47,072 nt of DNA from Nocardiopsis suaedae (GCF_027706745.1 NZ_JAQFWP010000058.1:1-47072), one strand, 5' to 3'; shown: positions 8,630 to 16,451, numbered from the stretch's first letter. Translations and numbers: made by a program. The notes: a model not told the origin generated them from the letters alone.

Positions 8630-8684
8630 GGGGGGCTTCCTTCTGGAACCGGCACGGGGGCCGCCCGCCCCCGGGTACGGCGGG

Positions 8685-9383
8685 TCATCGCAGGTGAGTG
8701 AGGCCGTCGAGGATGACGGTGATGCCGGTGAGGAACTGCTCGCGGTCGTCGTGCTCCCTCATCTGGCCGACGATGGCGTGCATGAACGGGTACTCCTCGG
8801 GGTCGAGTTCCTGCCACGCCGCCGAGGTCGCGCCGAAGAACTCCTCACGGTCCGCATCAGTGCCGATCCCTGATGTGTCCCCCTCGATCCGGGCGTTCTG
8901 GCTGACCGCCCCGAGGATGTAGTGCACGATCGTGGAGGCCGCGTCGAACCAGCGGGCGCGCGGCACGCCCAGGGCGCCCGCCTGTCGGCCGATCCGCTCG
9001 AAGATCCCTACCGTCACCGGGCCCATCGGGTAGCGGATGACCTGGAGTGTCAGGCGCGTGGCGAGCCAGGGGTGCTCTGCGATCGCATCGAACAGGGCCA
9101 GGGCGACGGCGCGGATCTCGTCCGTCGGCGCCGCCCCCGCTCGGGCGGGCCTCGTCGCCAGGGCGGCGGTGACGACGTCCTCGGTCGCCGCGTCCAGCAG
9201 GTCGTCCCGCTTGCCCACGTGGTACGCGATCGCGCCGGCCCCGGTGGACAGGCGCTCGCTCAGCGCCCGGACGGTCAGCGCGCCCTCGCCGCCCGCATCG
9301 AGCAGCTCGACGGCGGCCTCGATGATCCGCCCTCGGGAGAGCACCTGGTTACGCCGCTGAGTCCGGCGTGCTCGCGTCGGCAT
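8685..9383 (-). CDS. TetR-family transcriptional regulator
   Basis: 232 aa from MPTRARRTQ; a GTG nine codons upstream would overlap the operator and is rejected. HTH at about 20-60 (GRIIEAAVELLDAGG, then ALSERLSTGAGAIAYHVGKRDDLL), then a TetR_C-type ligand domain. The gene is followed by the GDSL hydrolase on the same strand. A double palindromic operator sits 18 bases upstream, so the operon is probably self-repressed and opened by a substrate of the hydrolase. Confidence 0.9.
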   Translation of the reverse strand: MPTRARRTQRRNQVLSRGRIIEAAVELLDAGGEGALTVRALSERLSTGAGAIAYHVGKRDDLLDAATEDVVTAALATRPARAGAAPTDEIRAVALALFDAIAEHPWLATRLTLQVIRYPMGPVTVGIFERIGRQAGALGVPRARWFDAASTIVHYILGAVSQNARIEGDTSGIGTDADREEFFGATSAAWQELDPEEYPFMHAIVGQMREHDDREQFLTGITVILDGLTHLR

Positions 9384-9400
9384 GCGCCCATGGTGCCATG

Positions 9401-9437
9401 TTTGGTGCACTGTGCCAAGTTAGTGCAGTGCACCAAA
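9401..9437. promoter_or_regulatory. Tandem TetR operators
   Basis: The stretch reads as two adjacent 17-bp palindromes, TTGGTGCA-C-TGTGCCAA (9402-9418) and TTAGTGCA-G-TGCACCAA (9420-9436), and also as one 12-bp perfect inverted repeat, TTTGGTGCACTG / CAGTGCACCAAA, with 13 bases between. Placed just upstream of the TetR-GDSL operon. Spacing of 18 bp between centres puts two dimers on nearly the same DNA stretch. Confidence 0.75.
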
Positions 9438-9629
9438 TGCCCCGCACTCCGCTCCGCCGCACCGGCCGGGGCTCCGGTTCGGCCGGGACATGCGGCGCGG
9501 GGCGGCAGGCCGCGGCGGCCGCACGGCCGGGCCAACCGGTCGATCCCGCCGTTCTCGGTACACGCGCGTTCGCGGATGCCCTCCCGCACGTCGCGGGACC
9601 GCCGATGGGCCCCGCCCTGCGGCGCCTGA

Positions 9630-10220
9630 TCAGGGGCGGCGTCCCGTGAAGGAGGCCAGGCGGGTGTAGATGTCGGCGTCGTCCGGCACCGGCACGACCG
9701 GGCCGAATGGGCCCCGCTCGTCGCGGACCTGCGGCGGCGCGAACTTCGAGAACCCGTCGAGGGCCCACGCGGCCAGGTCGGGGTCAAGGTCGGCGAGGCG
9801 CCCCGTCGCGTGGGCGAGGTCCCAGGAGTGGACGGTCAACTCGCAGGTGTAGGCCTCCACGGCGGTCCGGCCGGGCAGGGTGGCCCACGTCAGTTCGATC
9901 ATGCGGTCGAGCTTCTCGTCGTCGGCCCACACCTCCTCGACCTCGCTGCGGCCGCGGGCGAAAGCGTCCGCCCAGCCGTCGTCGGCGATGCCGTCGATGA
10001 CGTCGGGCACGTCGCCCGCGTCGCCGCCCCGCCCTGCGCGGGCGAACTTGTGCAGCACCGCCACCACGTGCCCCAGCAGCGCTCGGACGTCGTAGTCGGC
10101 GCAGGGGGTGCGGCCGGTCAGCTCATCGGGCCCCACTGCCGCGACCTGCCGCTGGGCCTGGTCGAGCGCCCTGGCGAAGGTCGGGCGGGGGTCGTCGGCC
10201 GTGCTCTGCTCTGTGGTCAT
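9630..10220 (-). CDS. TIGR03086-type DinB-like metal-binding protein
   Basis: 196 aa. Matches the actinobacterial TIGR03086/maleylpyruvate-isomerase-N family by pattern: TPCADYDVRALLGHVV near 40-54 (first His), and TCELTVHSWDLAHATG near 133-148 (second and third His), the three ligands of a DinB four-helix bundle. Relatives include mycothiol-dependent enzymes; the specific reaction here is unknown. A single-gene unit on the minus strand. Confidence 0.75.
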   Translation of the reverse strand: MTTEQSTADDPRPTFARALDQAQRQVAAVGPDELTGRTPCADYDVRALLGHVVAVLHKFARAGRGGDAGDVPDVIDGIADDGWADAFARGRSEVEEVWADDEKLDRMIELTWATLPGRTAVEAYTCELTVHSWDLAHATGRLADLDPDLAAWALDGFSKFAPPQVRDERGPFGPVVPVPDDADIYTRLASFTGRRP

Positions 10221-10289
10221 GGCCGGACCCTACGAGGCCCCACCGACAGGCGGTACCGGCCATACGTCGGTTGCCGGGCCGTGTGCTCC

Positions 10290-11009
10290 TCAGGCCAGCG
10301 GCCGCCAGTCGAGCGCGTCCTTCCAGCGCTCGTGGCCCTCGGCGTAGCCCTGGAAGGCGTGCACCATCTCGTCGGGGTCCGAGACCAGCACGCGGAAGTG
10401 CCGGTCGGCGCTCCCCTCCCGGTACTCCAGCCCGAAGACGCCGTCCGGAAGCCTGCCGGCCCGTTCGCCGACGCCGACCTGCATGAACCAGCCGGGCCGG
10501 GTCTCCAGGCAGGCGAACCAGTTCCGGTGGTCGACCTGGCCGAGCAGCGCGGGGAGCTCGTCGGGGCGGGGGTCGGCGACGATGCCGCCGTCGCGGAAGT
10601 CGAGGCGGGAGCCGTCGGGGGCGACGATCTCCTCCGGGTTGTGGATCCGCATCGCCTGCGGGTCGAAGCAGACCAGACCGTGCGTCTCGGCGAGCTCGAC
10701 GATGAACGGGGCGGCCTTCGGCGCATCGGAGAAGCCCATCGTCGTGATCACGAAGAGCCCGGGGACGTGTTCGGGGGTCATGCTCCAGGGAGAGGCCTCC
10801 GCGTCGGCCTCCGCCAGTCCTTCCAACGGGGGGTACTCGCTCAGGAGGTCGTCGCGGAACGCGTCGACCCGCTCGTCCGTCTCGATCCCGAGGTCCTCCC
10901 GGCCGACGTCCGCCGCCCTCTCGTCGCCGCACAGCCACCGGTAGGTGCGGAGGGCGTGCGGGGACGTGAGGGGCCGGGTCTCACGCCACACGCCAAGGTC
11001 GAAGCTCAT
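10290..11009 (-). CDS. Conserved hypothetical protein
   Basis: 239 aa, soluble, no signal or membrane segment. It opens MSFDLGVW and has YPPLE, SPWS and HGLVCFDPQ blocks that I recognise from a recurrent family of uncharacterised actinobacterial proteins, but I know no function. Acidic overall, Trp-rich near the C-terminus. It stands alone between a DinB-like gene and a large inverted repeat. Confidence 0.7.
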   Translation of the reverse strand: MSFDLGVWRETRPLTSPHALRTYRWLCGDERAADVGREDLGIETDERVDAFRDDLLSEYPPLEGLAEADAEASPWSMTPEHVPGLFVITTMGFSDAPKAAPFIVELAETHGLVCFDPQAMRIHNPEEIVAPDGSRLDFRDGGIVADPRPDELPALLGQVDHRNWFACLETRPGWFMQVGVGERAGRLPDGVFGLEYREGSADRHFRVLVSDPDEMVHAFQGYAEGHERWKDALDWRPLA

Positions 11010-11101
11010 CGTCTGCGCTCCCGGGTCGGCTTCGTGATCGAGCGCACATCAGACGTGCCGACGGGTGGGGCCGTTCCCCTCCCCCGCCCCCCGTTGTTGG
11101 T

Positions 11102-11151
11102 CTCGGGAGAAACGACGCCAAAACCACGCCTGTAGCGTCGTTTCTCCCGAG
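11102..11151. repeat. 17-bp perfect inverted repeat, 16-base loop
   Basis: CTCGGGAGAAACGACGC pairs exactly with GCGTCGTTTCTCCCGAG. It lies 51 bases past the stop of the OmpA-like gene and 92 bases before the start of the hypothetical gene, both minus strand. It may be the terminator of the OmpA gene, but the stem is longer and less GC-rich than the other terminators in the window, so a repeated intergenic element is possible. Confidence 0.7.
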
Positions 11152-11202
11152 CTCATCGAGGGGCCGGGCCAGGAGGGTGCGCCGGCGTATCGGCGCGGGC
11201 GC

Positions 11203-12369
11203 CTAGATCTCGGCGGAGATCACCACACGCCGGTTCTTCTGCTTGCCCTCGTCGTCGTCATTGGAGGCGACCGGCTTGCTCTCGCCGTAGCCCGTCACGG
11301 TGAACCGGTCCGCGTCCAGCCCCGCCTCGTCGACGAGCCAGTCCACCACCGACTGGGCGCGCCGCTCGGACAGGTCCTGGTTGTGGTCCTCCCCGCCGTC
11401 GGCGTCGGTGTGCCCGTCGACCTTGATCGGGGCATCCGCGGGAAGCTCCTGGCCGATCTGGTCGGCGACCTCGGCGAGCGTCTCCTCCGCGTCCTGGCGG
11501 ACCTCGTCGGAGTCGGTCTCGAAGAGCACGTCGGCGTCGACGTTGAAGGCGATGTCCCCTTCGCCCTCAAGGATGTCGACCTCGCCGACCCGGCGGGCGT
11601 CCAGCCGGTCCGCGTCGATCTTGACGGAGTCGACCCTCACGGAATCCACCCTGACCGACGGCACCCGGACCGACGGGATCTGCGTTCCGTCCTCCAAGCG
11701 CGCGCTCGACCGCATGATCGACGACCGGAGGACCGAGGACCGCAGGATCGACGAGCGCAGGATGGACGGGCGCAGCACCGAGCCGATCAGCCCGCCCTCC
11801 CCGGCCTCCTCCTCGGTGATCTGGCACACCTCGTCGGCCTTGGCGCCCTCGGTCTCGACGCCCTCGGAGGTGACCGCCTCGGCCACCTCCTCCTCCAGCT
11901 CGACGTCGCCGTACTCGAACGCCGGGATCGTCGTCTCGGGGATGGTGACCTCGGGCAGCGCCGTCGGCGGGATCACGGCCTCGCCCAGGCACCCGGCCGG
12001 GGCCTCCTCGACGGTCGCGCACTGGGCGGGCACGCGCTGGTCGGGGATCTCCACCCCGGGGATCTCCTGCTCCTCCTGCACGACCTCCCCCGCCTCGTTC
12101 TCGATCTCGGGGATCACCACGGGTTCACTGGTCGTCCCGGGGATCTCGACGGCCTCGATGAAGACGCTGTCGCCCGTGCACGCGTCCGGGTCGGCGTCCT
12201 CGGCCTCAAGGGGGTTGGCGGCCTGCTCCGACGAATCGCCGTCGGCCCCGTCCCCGCCCGAGCCGCCGCCGGACGAACCTCCGGTTCCGGAGTCGCCGCC
12301 GGCGGAGCATCCGGCGGCGAGGAGCGCGACGGCGAGCGGCAGCGCGAGCAGTGGAAAGCGGCGTTTCAC
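11203..12369 (-). CDS. OmpA-family lipoprotein with pentad repeats
   Basis: 388 aa, GTG start with GGAGG 7 bases upstream. Lipoprotein signal with lipobox LLAAGC (Cys21), then a Gly/Ser/Asp linker to about 60. Residues 62-185 are acidic with several Cys and repeated valine/isoleucine-proline blocks (VEIPG, VTIPE). Residues 197-261 run as five-residue repeats (LRSSI, LRSSV, LRSSI, then VRVPS, VRVDS, VRVDS). The OmpA C-terminal domain fills about 272-388 with GHTDADG and SERRAQSV, the region that holds the peptidoglycan-binding Asp and Arg. This would anchor a membrane lipoprotein to cell-wall peptidoglycan. The middle part has no family I can name. Confidence 0.85.
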   Translation of the reverse strand: MKRRFPLLALPLAVALLAAGCSAGGDSGTGGSSGGGSGGDGADGDSSEQAANPLEAEDADPDACTGDSVFIEAVEIPGTTSEPVVIPEIENEAGEVVQEEQEIPGVEIPDQRVPAQCATVEEAPAGCLGEAVIPPTALPEVTIPETTIPAFEYGDVELEEEVAEAVTSEGVETEGAKADEVCQITEEEAGEGGLIGSVLRPSILRSSILRSSVLRSSIMRSSARLEDGTQIPSVRVPSVRVDSVRVDSVKIDADRLDARRVGEVDILEGEGDIAFNVDADVLFETDSDEVRQDAEETLAEVADQIGQELPADAPIKVDGHTDADGGEDHNQDLSERRAQSVVDWLVDEAGLDADRFTVTGYGESKPVASNDDDEGKQKNRRVVISAEI

Positions 12370-12516
12370 AGATGTCCTCCGTCAGTTGGTCATGGGGGCG
12401 ACGGGTAGGACGTGGGAATCGGGGCGCCGGTTCTAGGGACGACGGCCACAACCGGCCCCCACGAAGGCCTGATCAGGGTCCACTCTCCCGAGACCGACAT
12501 CGGCGCCGCGTTGGCC

Positions 12517-13446
12517 TCAGTCCAGGTCGTCGAGGATCTGTTCCAGGTCGCGCAGGGCGGCCTCCGCACGGTCGGGCTTCGCCTGGAAGTAGGGGTCGTC
12601 GGGGACCGGCAGGGACGAGGCCAGCGCCCACCCGCGACCGCGCGCCCACGTGGCGTCGTCGACGCCCAGGGCCTCCCGGAACACGCCCCGCGCCTCGGCG
12701 GGGAGGAACTTCCACGCCGGGAGGAGGTCGACGGCGGGGTCGCCCACGCCCACCGTGCCGAAGTCGATGACCGCGCTCAGGTTCCCGTCGACGGACAACA
12801 GGTTTCCGGTGGCGAGGTCGCCGTGGAACCAGACCGGGGGCCCGTCCCAGGGCGGCGCGGCAAGAGCGTCCTCCCAGGCGGCGGTGGCCCTGTCGGTGTC
12901 GACCAGGCCCTTGAGGCCTTCGATCTTGGGCCGCACGCGGGCCTCGACCGCGATGGAGTCGCGGTCGTCGCCCATGGGGACGCCCCGGAAGGCGTTGCTC
13001 GCGCGCGGGCCCGGACCGCCGGTGGCGTCGACCTTCTGCAGGGCGGTGATGAAGGCGGCCAGGTCGAGCGCCGCGCGCTCGGGGTCGGCGAGCGCGGCGC
13101 CCTCAGCGGTCGCCCCGTCCAACCAGCGGTAGACCGACCAGGGGAACGGGTACCCCGCGCCGGGCTCGCCCTTGGCGAGGGGGCAGGAGACGGCCATGGG
13201 GAGCTGCGGCGCCAGGAAGGGCAGCCACCGGTGCTCGCGCTCGACCTGCTCGGCCCAGCGCCCGAAGCGGGGCATGCGCACCGACATGTCGTCGCCGAGG
13301 CGGAAGGTCGCGTTGTCCATTCCGGAGACGGGGACGGGTGTGACGGGCAGGTCCGCCCACTGCGGGAACTGCTCGGCGATGAGGCGGTGGGCCAGATCGG
13401 CGTCGATGGGGACTTCCACGTCGTCGTCGGTGTCGTCGGTGGACAT
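12517..13446 (-). CDS. Aminoglycoside phosphotransferase-family kinase
   Basis: 309 aa. Kinase-like fold with the Brenner motif WFHGDLATGNLL (catalytic Asp, then Asn) and the metal motif VIDFGTVGVGDPAVDL (Asp of DFG-like). N-terminal GMDNATFRLGDDMSVRMPR replaces the glycine loop and carries the ATP-binding strand. The family includes drug kinases (aminoglycoside, macrolide) and many metabolic kinases, so resistance is only one possibility. AAGGAG lies 11 bases before the ATG. It follows the hypothetical gene at 13561 after a hairpin. Confidence 0.85.
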   Translation of the reverse strand: MSTDDTDDDVEVPIDADLAHRLIAEQFPQWADLPVTPVPVSGMDNATFRLGDDMSVRMPRFGRWAEQVEREHRWLPFLAPQLPMAVSCPLAKGEPGAGYPFPWSVYRWLDGATAEGAALADPERAALDLAAFITALQKVDATGGPGPRASNAFRGVPMGDDRDSIAVEARVRPKIEGLKGLVDTDRATAAWEDALAAPPWDGPPVWFHGDLATGNLLSVDGNLSAVIDFGTVGVGDPAVDLLPAWKFLPAEARGVFREALGVDDATWARGRGWALASSLPVPDDPYFQAKPDRAEAALRDLEQILDDLD

Positions 13447-13513
13447 GCGCGCATTGGCTCCTTGGAGGAGGGGGCGGTGGGCGGCTGAGAGTTCGGGCCG
13501 CGTTCTTTCTAAG

Positions 13514-13533
13514 GCGCGCGGGAAAGGGCGCGC
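13514..13533 (-). terminator. GC hairpin between hypothetical gene and kinase gene
   Basis: GCGCGC, 8-base loop, GCGCGC, 28 bases past the end of the 13561-14118 gene and upstream of the kinase gene. A weak terminator or a 5' leader hairpin. Confidence 0.4.
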
Positions 13534-13560
13534 AATGGATTTTCGCTGCGGCGGCGGGTG

Positions 13561-14118
13561 TCACGGGATCGGGTGCGCGTAGCGCTCCCAGGCGCCGTTG
13601 CGCAGGTAGCGGAGGAGGGACCAGCCGAAGCGGGCCCCGGCGAGCGCCGTAGTGCACAGCAGGCGGCCGGTGGTCGCGTCGACCTCCCAGACGTCGAGAA
13701 CCCCTCCCCCGGTGCGCAGCCGGTAGACGAGGACCGCCGAGCCGTCGAGGGCGTCGATCCGGCCGCGCGGCGGCAGGGCGCCGGGGTGGTCGACGGGTAT
13801 CGGTTCTGGCTCTCGGTCGGGCGTCCGCGTGGGCTGGTCCGGGTGCGCGGTGGGGCGCGAGCTGGTGACGGCGGCCGCGAGGAGCCGCGTCGCGTCGGCG
13901 TGCCCGAGCCCGCCGAGGCGGAGGGTGTCGGCGGCGACGCCGTAGGAGACCCGGGAGACCTGGAGGGCGTCACCGCACGCGAGGCTGAAGGGGCGCTCGG
14001 GGTGGGCGTGGTCGCACTCGACGGTCCACCCGTCGGAGGTGACGGTGGTCCGGAAGCCGGAGACGTCGACCCGGACTTTTCGGTGGTCGGGAGGTAGGCC
14101 GGGACGGTGGAGCGTCAT
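13561..14118 (-). CDS. Hypothetical protein next to XRE/DUF397 pair
   Basis: 185 aa from the ATG with GGTGAGGGT just upstream. The open frame continues 198 codons further upstream but that part has poor codon use and covers the XRE gene on the other strand, so it is rejected. N-terminal half has GFRTTVTSDGWTVECDH and a helical GLGHADATRLL segment; a proline-rich linker of about 30 residues follows; the C-terminal part has VWEVDATTGRLL. No family recognised. It diverges from the XRE gene. Confidence 0.55.
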   Translation of the reverse strand: MTLHRPGLPPDHRKVRVDVSGFRTTVTSDGWTVECDHAHPERPFSLACGDALQVSRVSYGVAADTLRLGGLGHADATRLLAAAVTSSRPTAHPDQPTRTPDREPEPIPVDHPGALPPRGRIDALDGSAVLVYRLRTGGGVLDVWEVDATTGRLLCTTALAGARFGWSLLRYLRNGAWERYAHPIP

Positions 14119-14223
14119 ATGACCCTCACCCACCACATAATGCAGATGTAGGGACGAATCCGGTGTTTTCTGGGGCGCTTCATGGCCATCGACCTCCCGG
14201 TTGGGTGATGGCCCCAAAGAAAC

Positions 14224-14316
14224 AGATACACCGGCTGACCTGCCATGATGGATACATCTCTGGGTCTTTTTGGGGAATGGGTAGCAGTCCGGAGCCGCCT
14301 GGTTCACCCTGTATCC
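14224..14316. promoter_or_regulatory. GATACA half-sites upstream of the XRE gene
   Basis: AGATACA (14224-14230), GGATACA (14250-14256) and the inverted TGTATCC (14310-14316), the last abutting the ATG at 14317. The second and third are exact inverted copies 53 bases apart. They may be binding sites of the XRE regulator; the spacing is loose, so confidence is low. Confidence 0.3.
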
Positions 14317-15123
14317 ATGGGTGAGCGGGTGCATGAGCAGTGGGTGCGGTGGGGGCGTGAACTGGGGCGGTTGCGGACCCTGGCTGGGAAAAGTCAGGGG
14401 GACGTGGGGTCTGATGTCCAGCGGAGCCGTCAGCAGGTCGGCAAATTGGAGAAGGCGACTCGGACACCATCCCGGGACGATGCGCAGAAACTCGACACGG
14501 CCCTTGCTACAGGCGGTGTGCTTGAACGGCTCTGGCTTGAGGCGGCACGCGCTGGCGGCTTCCCGGACGAATGGCGTGACTTCATAGGGTTGGAACGGAA
14601 AGCAGTCGAAATCCACGAGTATCAGATGGTGCTCGTTCCCGGACTGTTGCAGACGTTCGACTACGCCCGGATGCTCCTGAGGCGCGCAAGGGTTCGGCGC
14701 ACTAATGAGCAATTGGACATGCTGGCCAGGAATCGTACGGAGCGTTTAGGTGCGCTCGACAACGGCCCTGAGCTCTGGTTCGTACTCGATGAGATCGCAC
14801 TCACCAGGACGTTGGGGACTCCAGCGGTCATGCGAGACCAGCTCGACCATCTGATTCGATTGATCGACGCCGAAGCGGTGAAGATATCGTTGATGCCGAC
14901 CGATGCCCCGCATCATCCGGGGCTGAACGGTGCCTTCCGGACGATGATGCTCTCCAATGGGGAACATGTAGCGCACACCGACCACCTCTTCGGGGAGACG
15001 CCGGTCAGCAGTCCGGAGCGCGTGGCCGCCTGTATGAGTCTGTTCAGCAACCTCTTGGCCGAGGCACAGAGCCCCGGAAGGTCAGCGGAACACATCAGGA
15101 ACATACGGAAGGGGTTTGAGTGA
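14317..15123 (+). CDS. XRE-family regulator with DUF5753 (Scr1 family)
   Basis: 268 aa from MGERVHEQW; an upstream in-frame ATG at 14245 would add 24 residues not seen in the family. HTH at about 12-66 (LRTLAGKSQGDVG, RSRQQVGKLE), then the DUF5753 domain (VLVPGLLQTFDYARMLL, GELWFVLDEIALTR-like core, HPGLNGAF) to the end. These proteins pair with DUF397 proteins and affect development and antibiotic production in Streptomyces. Base composition is visibly less GC-rich than the neighbours, a sign of separate ancestry. The downstream partner overlaps by 4 bases. Confidence 0.9.
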   Translation: MGERVHEQWVRWGRELGRLRTLAGKSQGDVGSDVQRSRQQVGKLEKATRTPSRDDAQKLDTALATGGVLERLWLEAARAGGFPDEWRDFIGLERKAVEIHEYQMVLVPGLLQTFDYARMLLRRARVRRTNEQLDMLARNRTERLGALDNGPELWFVLDEIALTRTLGTPAVMRDQLDHLIRLIDAEAVKISLMPTDAPHHPGLNGAFRTMMLSNGEHVAHTDHLFGETPVSSPERVAACMSLFSNLLAEAQSPGRSAEHIRNIRKGFE

Positions 15124-15434
15124 TCGGCAACGATGGACGGCATTGGCGTAAGAGCAGCTACAGCGACGGCGGGGGAGGCAACTGCCTGGAAGTGTCACTA
15201 GCCGCCTGGAACAAGTCCAGCCATAGCACAGGTGCCAACACCTCGTGCGTGGAGGTCGCCCTCCCCTGGCAGAAGAGTAGCTACAGCGGGGCCAACACCA
15301 ACGCGTGCGTCGAAGTGGCCAGAGGGGCGAGAACCCTCGTCCGGGACACCCAGAACCGCCCCCTCGGGCACCTCGCCTTCCCCTCCTCCGAGTGGCAGGC
15401 GTTCCTCAGGGCCACCTCCGTTAGAGCCCTGTAG
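15120..15434 (+). CDS. DUF397 protein with three repeats
   Basis: 104 aa. GTG start overlapping the XRE stop as GTGA, so the two are translationally coupled. The DUF397 signature W-x-KSS-x-S...C-x-EV occurs three times: about residues 9-26, 30-46 and 50-66. Only the last copy is followed by the normal second half of the domain (RDTQNRPLG, then FPSSEWQAFL). Ordinary DUF397 proteins have one copy in about 60-80 aa, so the N-terminal half has been duplicated twice. Its known role is as the partner, possibly an inhibitor, of the XRE/DUF5753 protein. Confidence 0.9.
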   Translation: MIGNDGRHWRKSSYSDGGGGNCLEVSLAAWNKSSHSTGANTSCVEVALPWQKSSYSGANTNACVEVARGARTLVRDTQNRPLGHLAFPSSEWQAFLRATSVRAL

Positions 15435-15440
15435 CGCGTA

Positions 15441-15471
15441 GCGGCCCCGCACCCCCAGCGCGCGGGGCCGC
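15441..15471. terminator. Bidirectional terminator hairpin
   Basis: GCGGCCCCGC, 11-base loop, GCGGGGCCGC: perfect 10-bp stem between the convergent DUF397 and tenA genes. Confidence 0.7.
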
Positions 15472-15493
15472 CCGTCGCCTACTCCCTCAGGCC

Positions 15494-16150
15494 TCAGTCC
15501 CCGAAGGGCCACGCCTCCTTCTTCCAGGCGGCGTCCCAGAACTTCCACTCGTACGTCGTCGCCTTCACGAACGCCTCGCGCATGCGCTCCACGGTCGGCT
15601 CGTCCGACCGCTCCGCAATGGCGTCCGTGATCTCGCGTGCCTTGCGCGTCGACTCGGCGAACGCCTCGTCCGCGTACGTCGAGATCCAGTCGCCGTACGG
15701 GTGCCCCGCGAGGTCACCGGCCTTCTCCATCAGCCGCGACCCGACGTCCATGTACACCCAGAAGCACGGCAGCACCCCCGCCGCCAGCTCCCCGTATCCC
15801 CCGGTCTGCGCCAGCGACATCAGGTACGACACGTACGCCGTCCCGGTCGGCGAGGGCTTCGCCCCCTCGACGCTGCCCACGTTCCCCTCGTGCAGCGCGC
15901 TCTCCACCACGATGCACTCGTGCGCCGACTTGGCGTAGAACGCGATCTCCTCCGACCGGTCGGCCCGCGCGGCGGTCGTGGCCAGCGCGCGCGCATAGCC
16001 GTGCAGGTACAGCGCGTCCTGGACCATGTAGTAATCGAACCGGTCCCGCTCCAGGGAGCCGTCGGCCAGCCCCTTTACGAACGGCAGTTCATCGATGGCC
16101 GCGCGGGTCTCGGCGGTCGCGTCCCAGACCTCATTACAGAATCCGCCCAC
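15494..16150 (-). CDS. tenA: TenA-family thiaminase II / aminopyrimidine aminohydrolase
   Basis: 218 aa, GTG start. TenA fold with the key residues of the TenA_C class: Asp45 in VQDALYLHGYARAL, catalytic Cys129 in LPCFWVY, and Glu201 in YEWKFWDAAW. The enzyme hydrolyses aminopyrimidine breakdown products of thiamin to hydroxymethylpyrimidine for salvage in the cytosol. A TPP riboswitch directly upstream supports the assignment and indicates repression when thiamin pyrophosphate is plentiful. The only Shine-Dalgarno, AGGGA 8 bases before the GTG, belongs to the aptamer itself. Monocistronic, ending at a bidirectional terminator. Confidence 0.93.
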   Translation of the reverse strand: MGGFCNEVWDATAETRAAIDELPFVKGLADGSLERDRFDYYMVQDALYLHGYARALATTAARADRSEEIAFYAKSAHECIVVESALHEGNVGSVEGAKPSPTGTAYVSYLMSLAQTGGYGELAAGVLPCFWVYMDVGSRLMEKAGDLAGHPYGDWISTYADEAFAESTRKAREITDAIAERSDEPTVERMREAFVKATTYEWKFWDAAWKKEAWPFGD

Positions 16151-16154
16151 AGCA

Positions 16155-16255
16155 GGCGTCCCTTCGCTAGTTCGAGCTAGTGCAGGTTCGACGGGTGTGA
16201 TCTCAGCACCGGCGGCGGTCCCGCAGCGCGGAACCCCGCCGACGCACCCCGCGCC
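16155..16255 (-). promoter_or_regulatory. TPP riboswitch (THI element) of tenA
   Basis: Read on the minus strand, all hallmarks appear in order: P1 strand GGCGC with GGGGTGC, the CTGAGA motif (16201-16206), ACCCGTCGAACCTG (16183-16196), a small CTAG/CTAG stem, then GCGAAGGGA and the closing CGCC (16155-16158). P1 pairs GGCG with CGCC. A TAGGGT -10 box at 16265-16270 puts the transcription start at the aptamer edge. The conserved AGGGA doubles as the tenA Shine-Dalgarno, so ligand binding would hide it directly. Confidence 0.92.
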
Positions 16256-16451
16256 GTGCCCCAGACCCTACAATTCGGCCTTTTCCGCGTCCGCCCGGGG
16301 GCGAGCCGGGGGCGGGGCGGGCGTACCGGGCGCAACGGGTGCGATCCGGCCGGGAACCTCCTCCACGGCACCCGCGTCGGACCCTCGTCACCGCTCGCTG
16401 TGGGCGGTCCCATTCCCCGTTTCCGCGACCTCACCGAGTTCGGAGGACTCC

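Noticed and set aside
12517-13446. Leader ORF upstream of the phosphotransferase gene
   Set aside because: The upstream ATG at 13454 is in another frame with poor spacing and no alternative RNA structure; no attenuator is visible.
13561-14712. 383-codon minus-strand frame including 14119-14712
   Set aside because: The upstream part lies opposite the XRE gene and has unsuited codons; the real gene begins at 14118.
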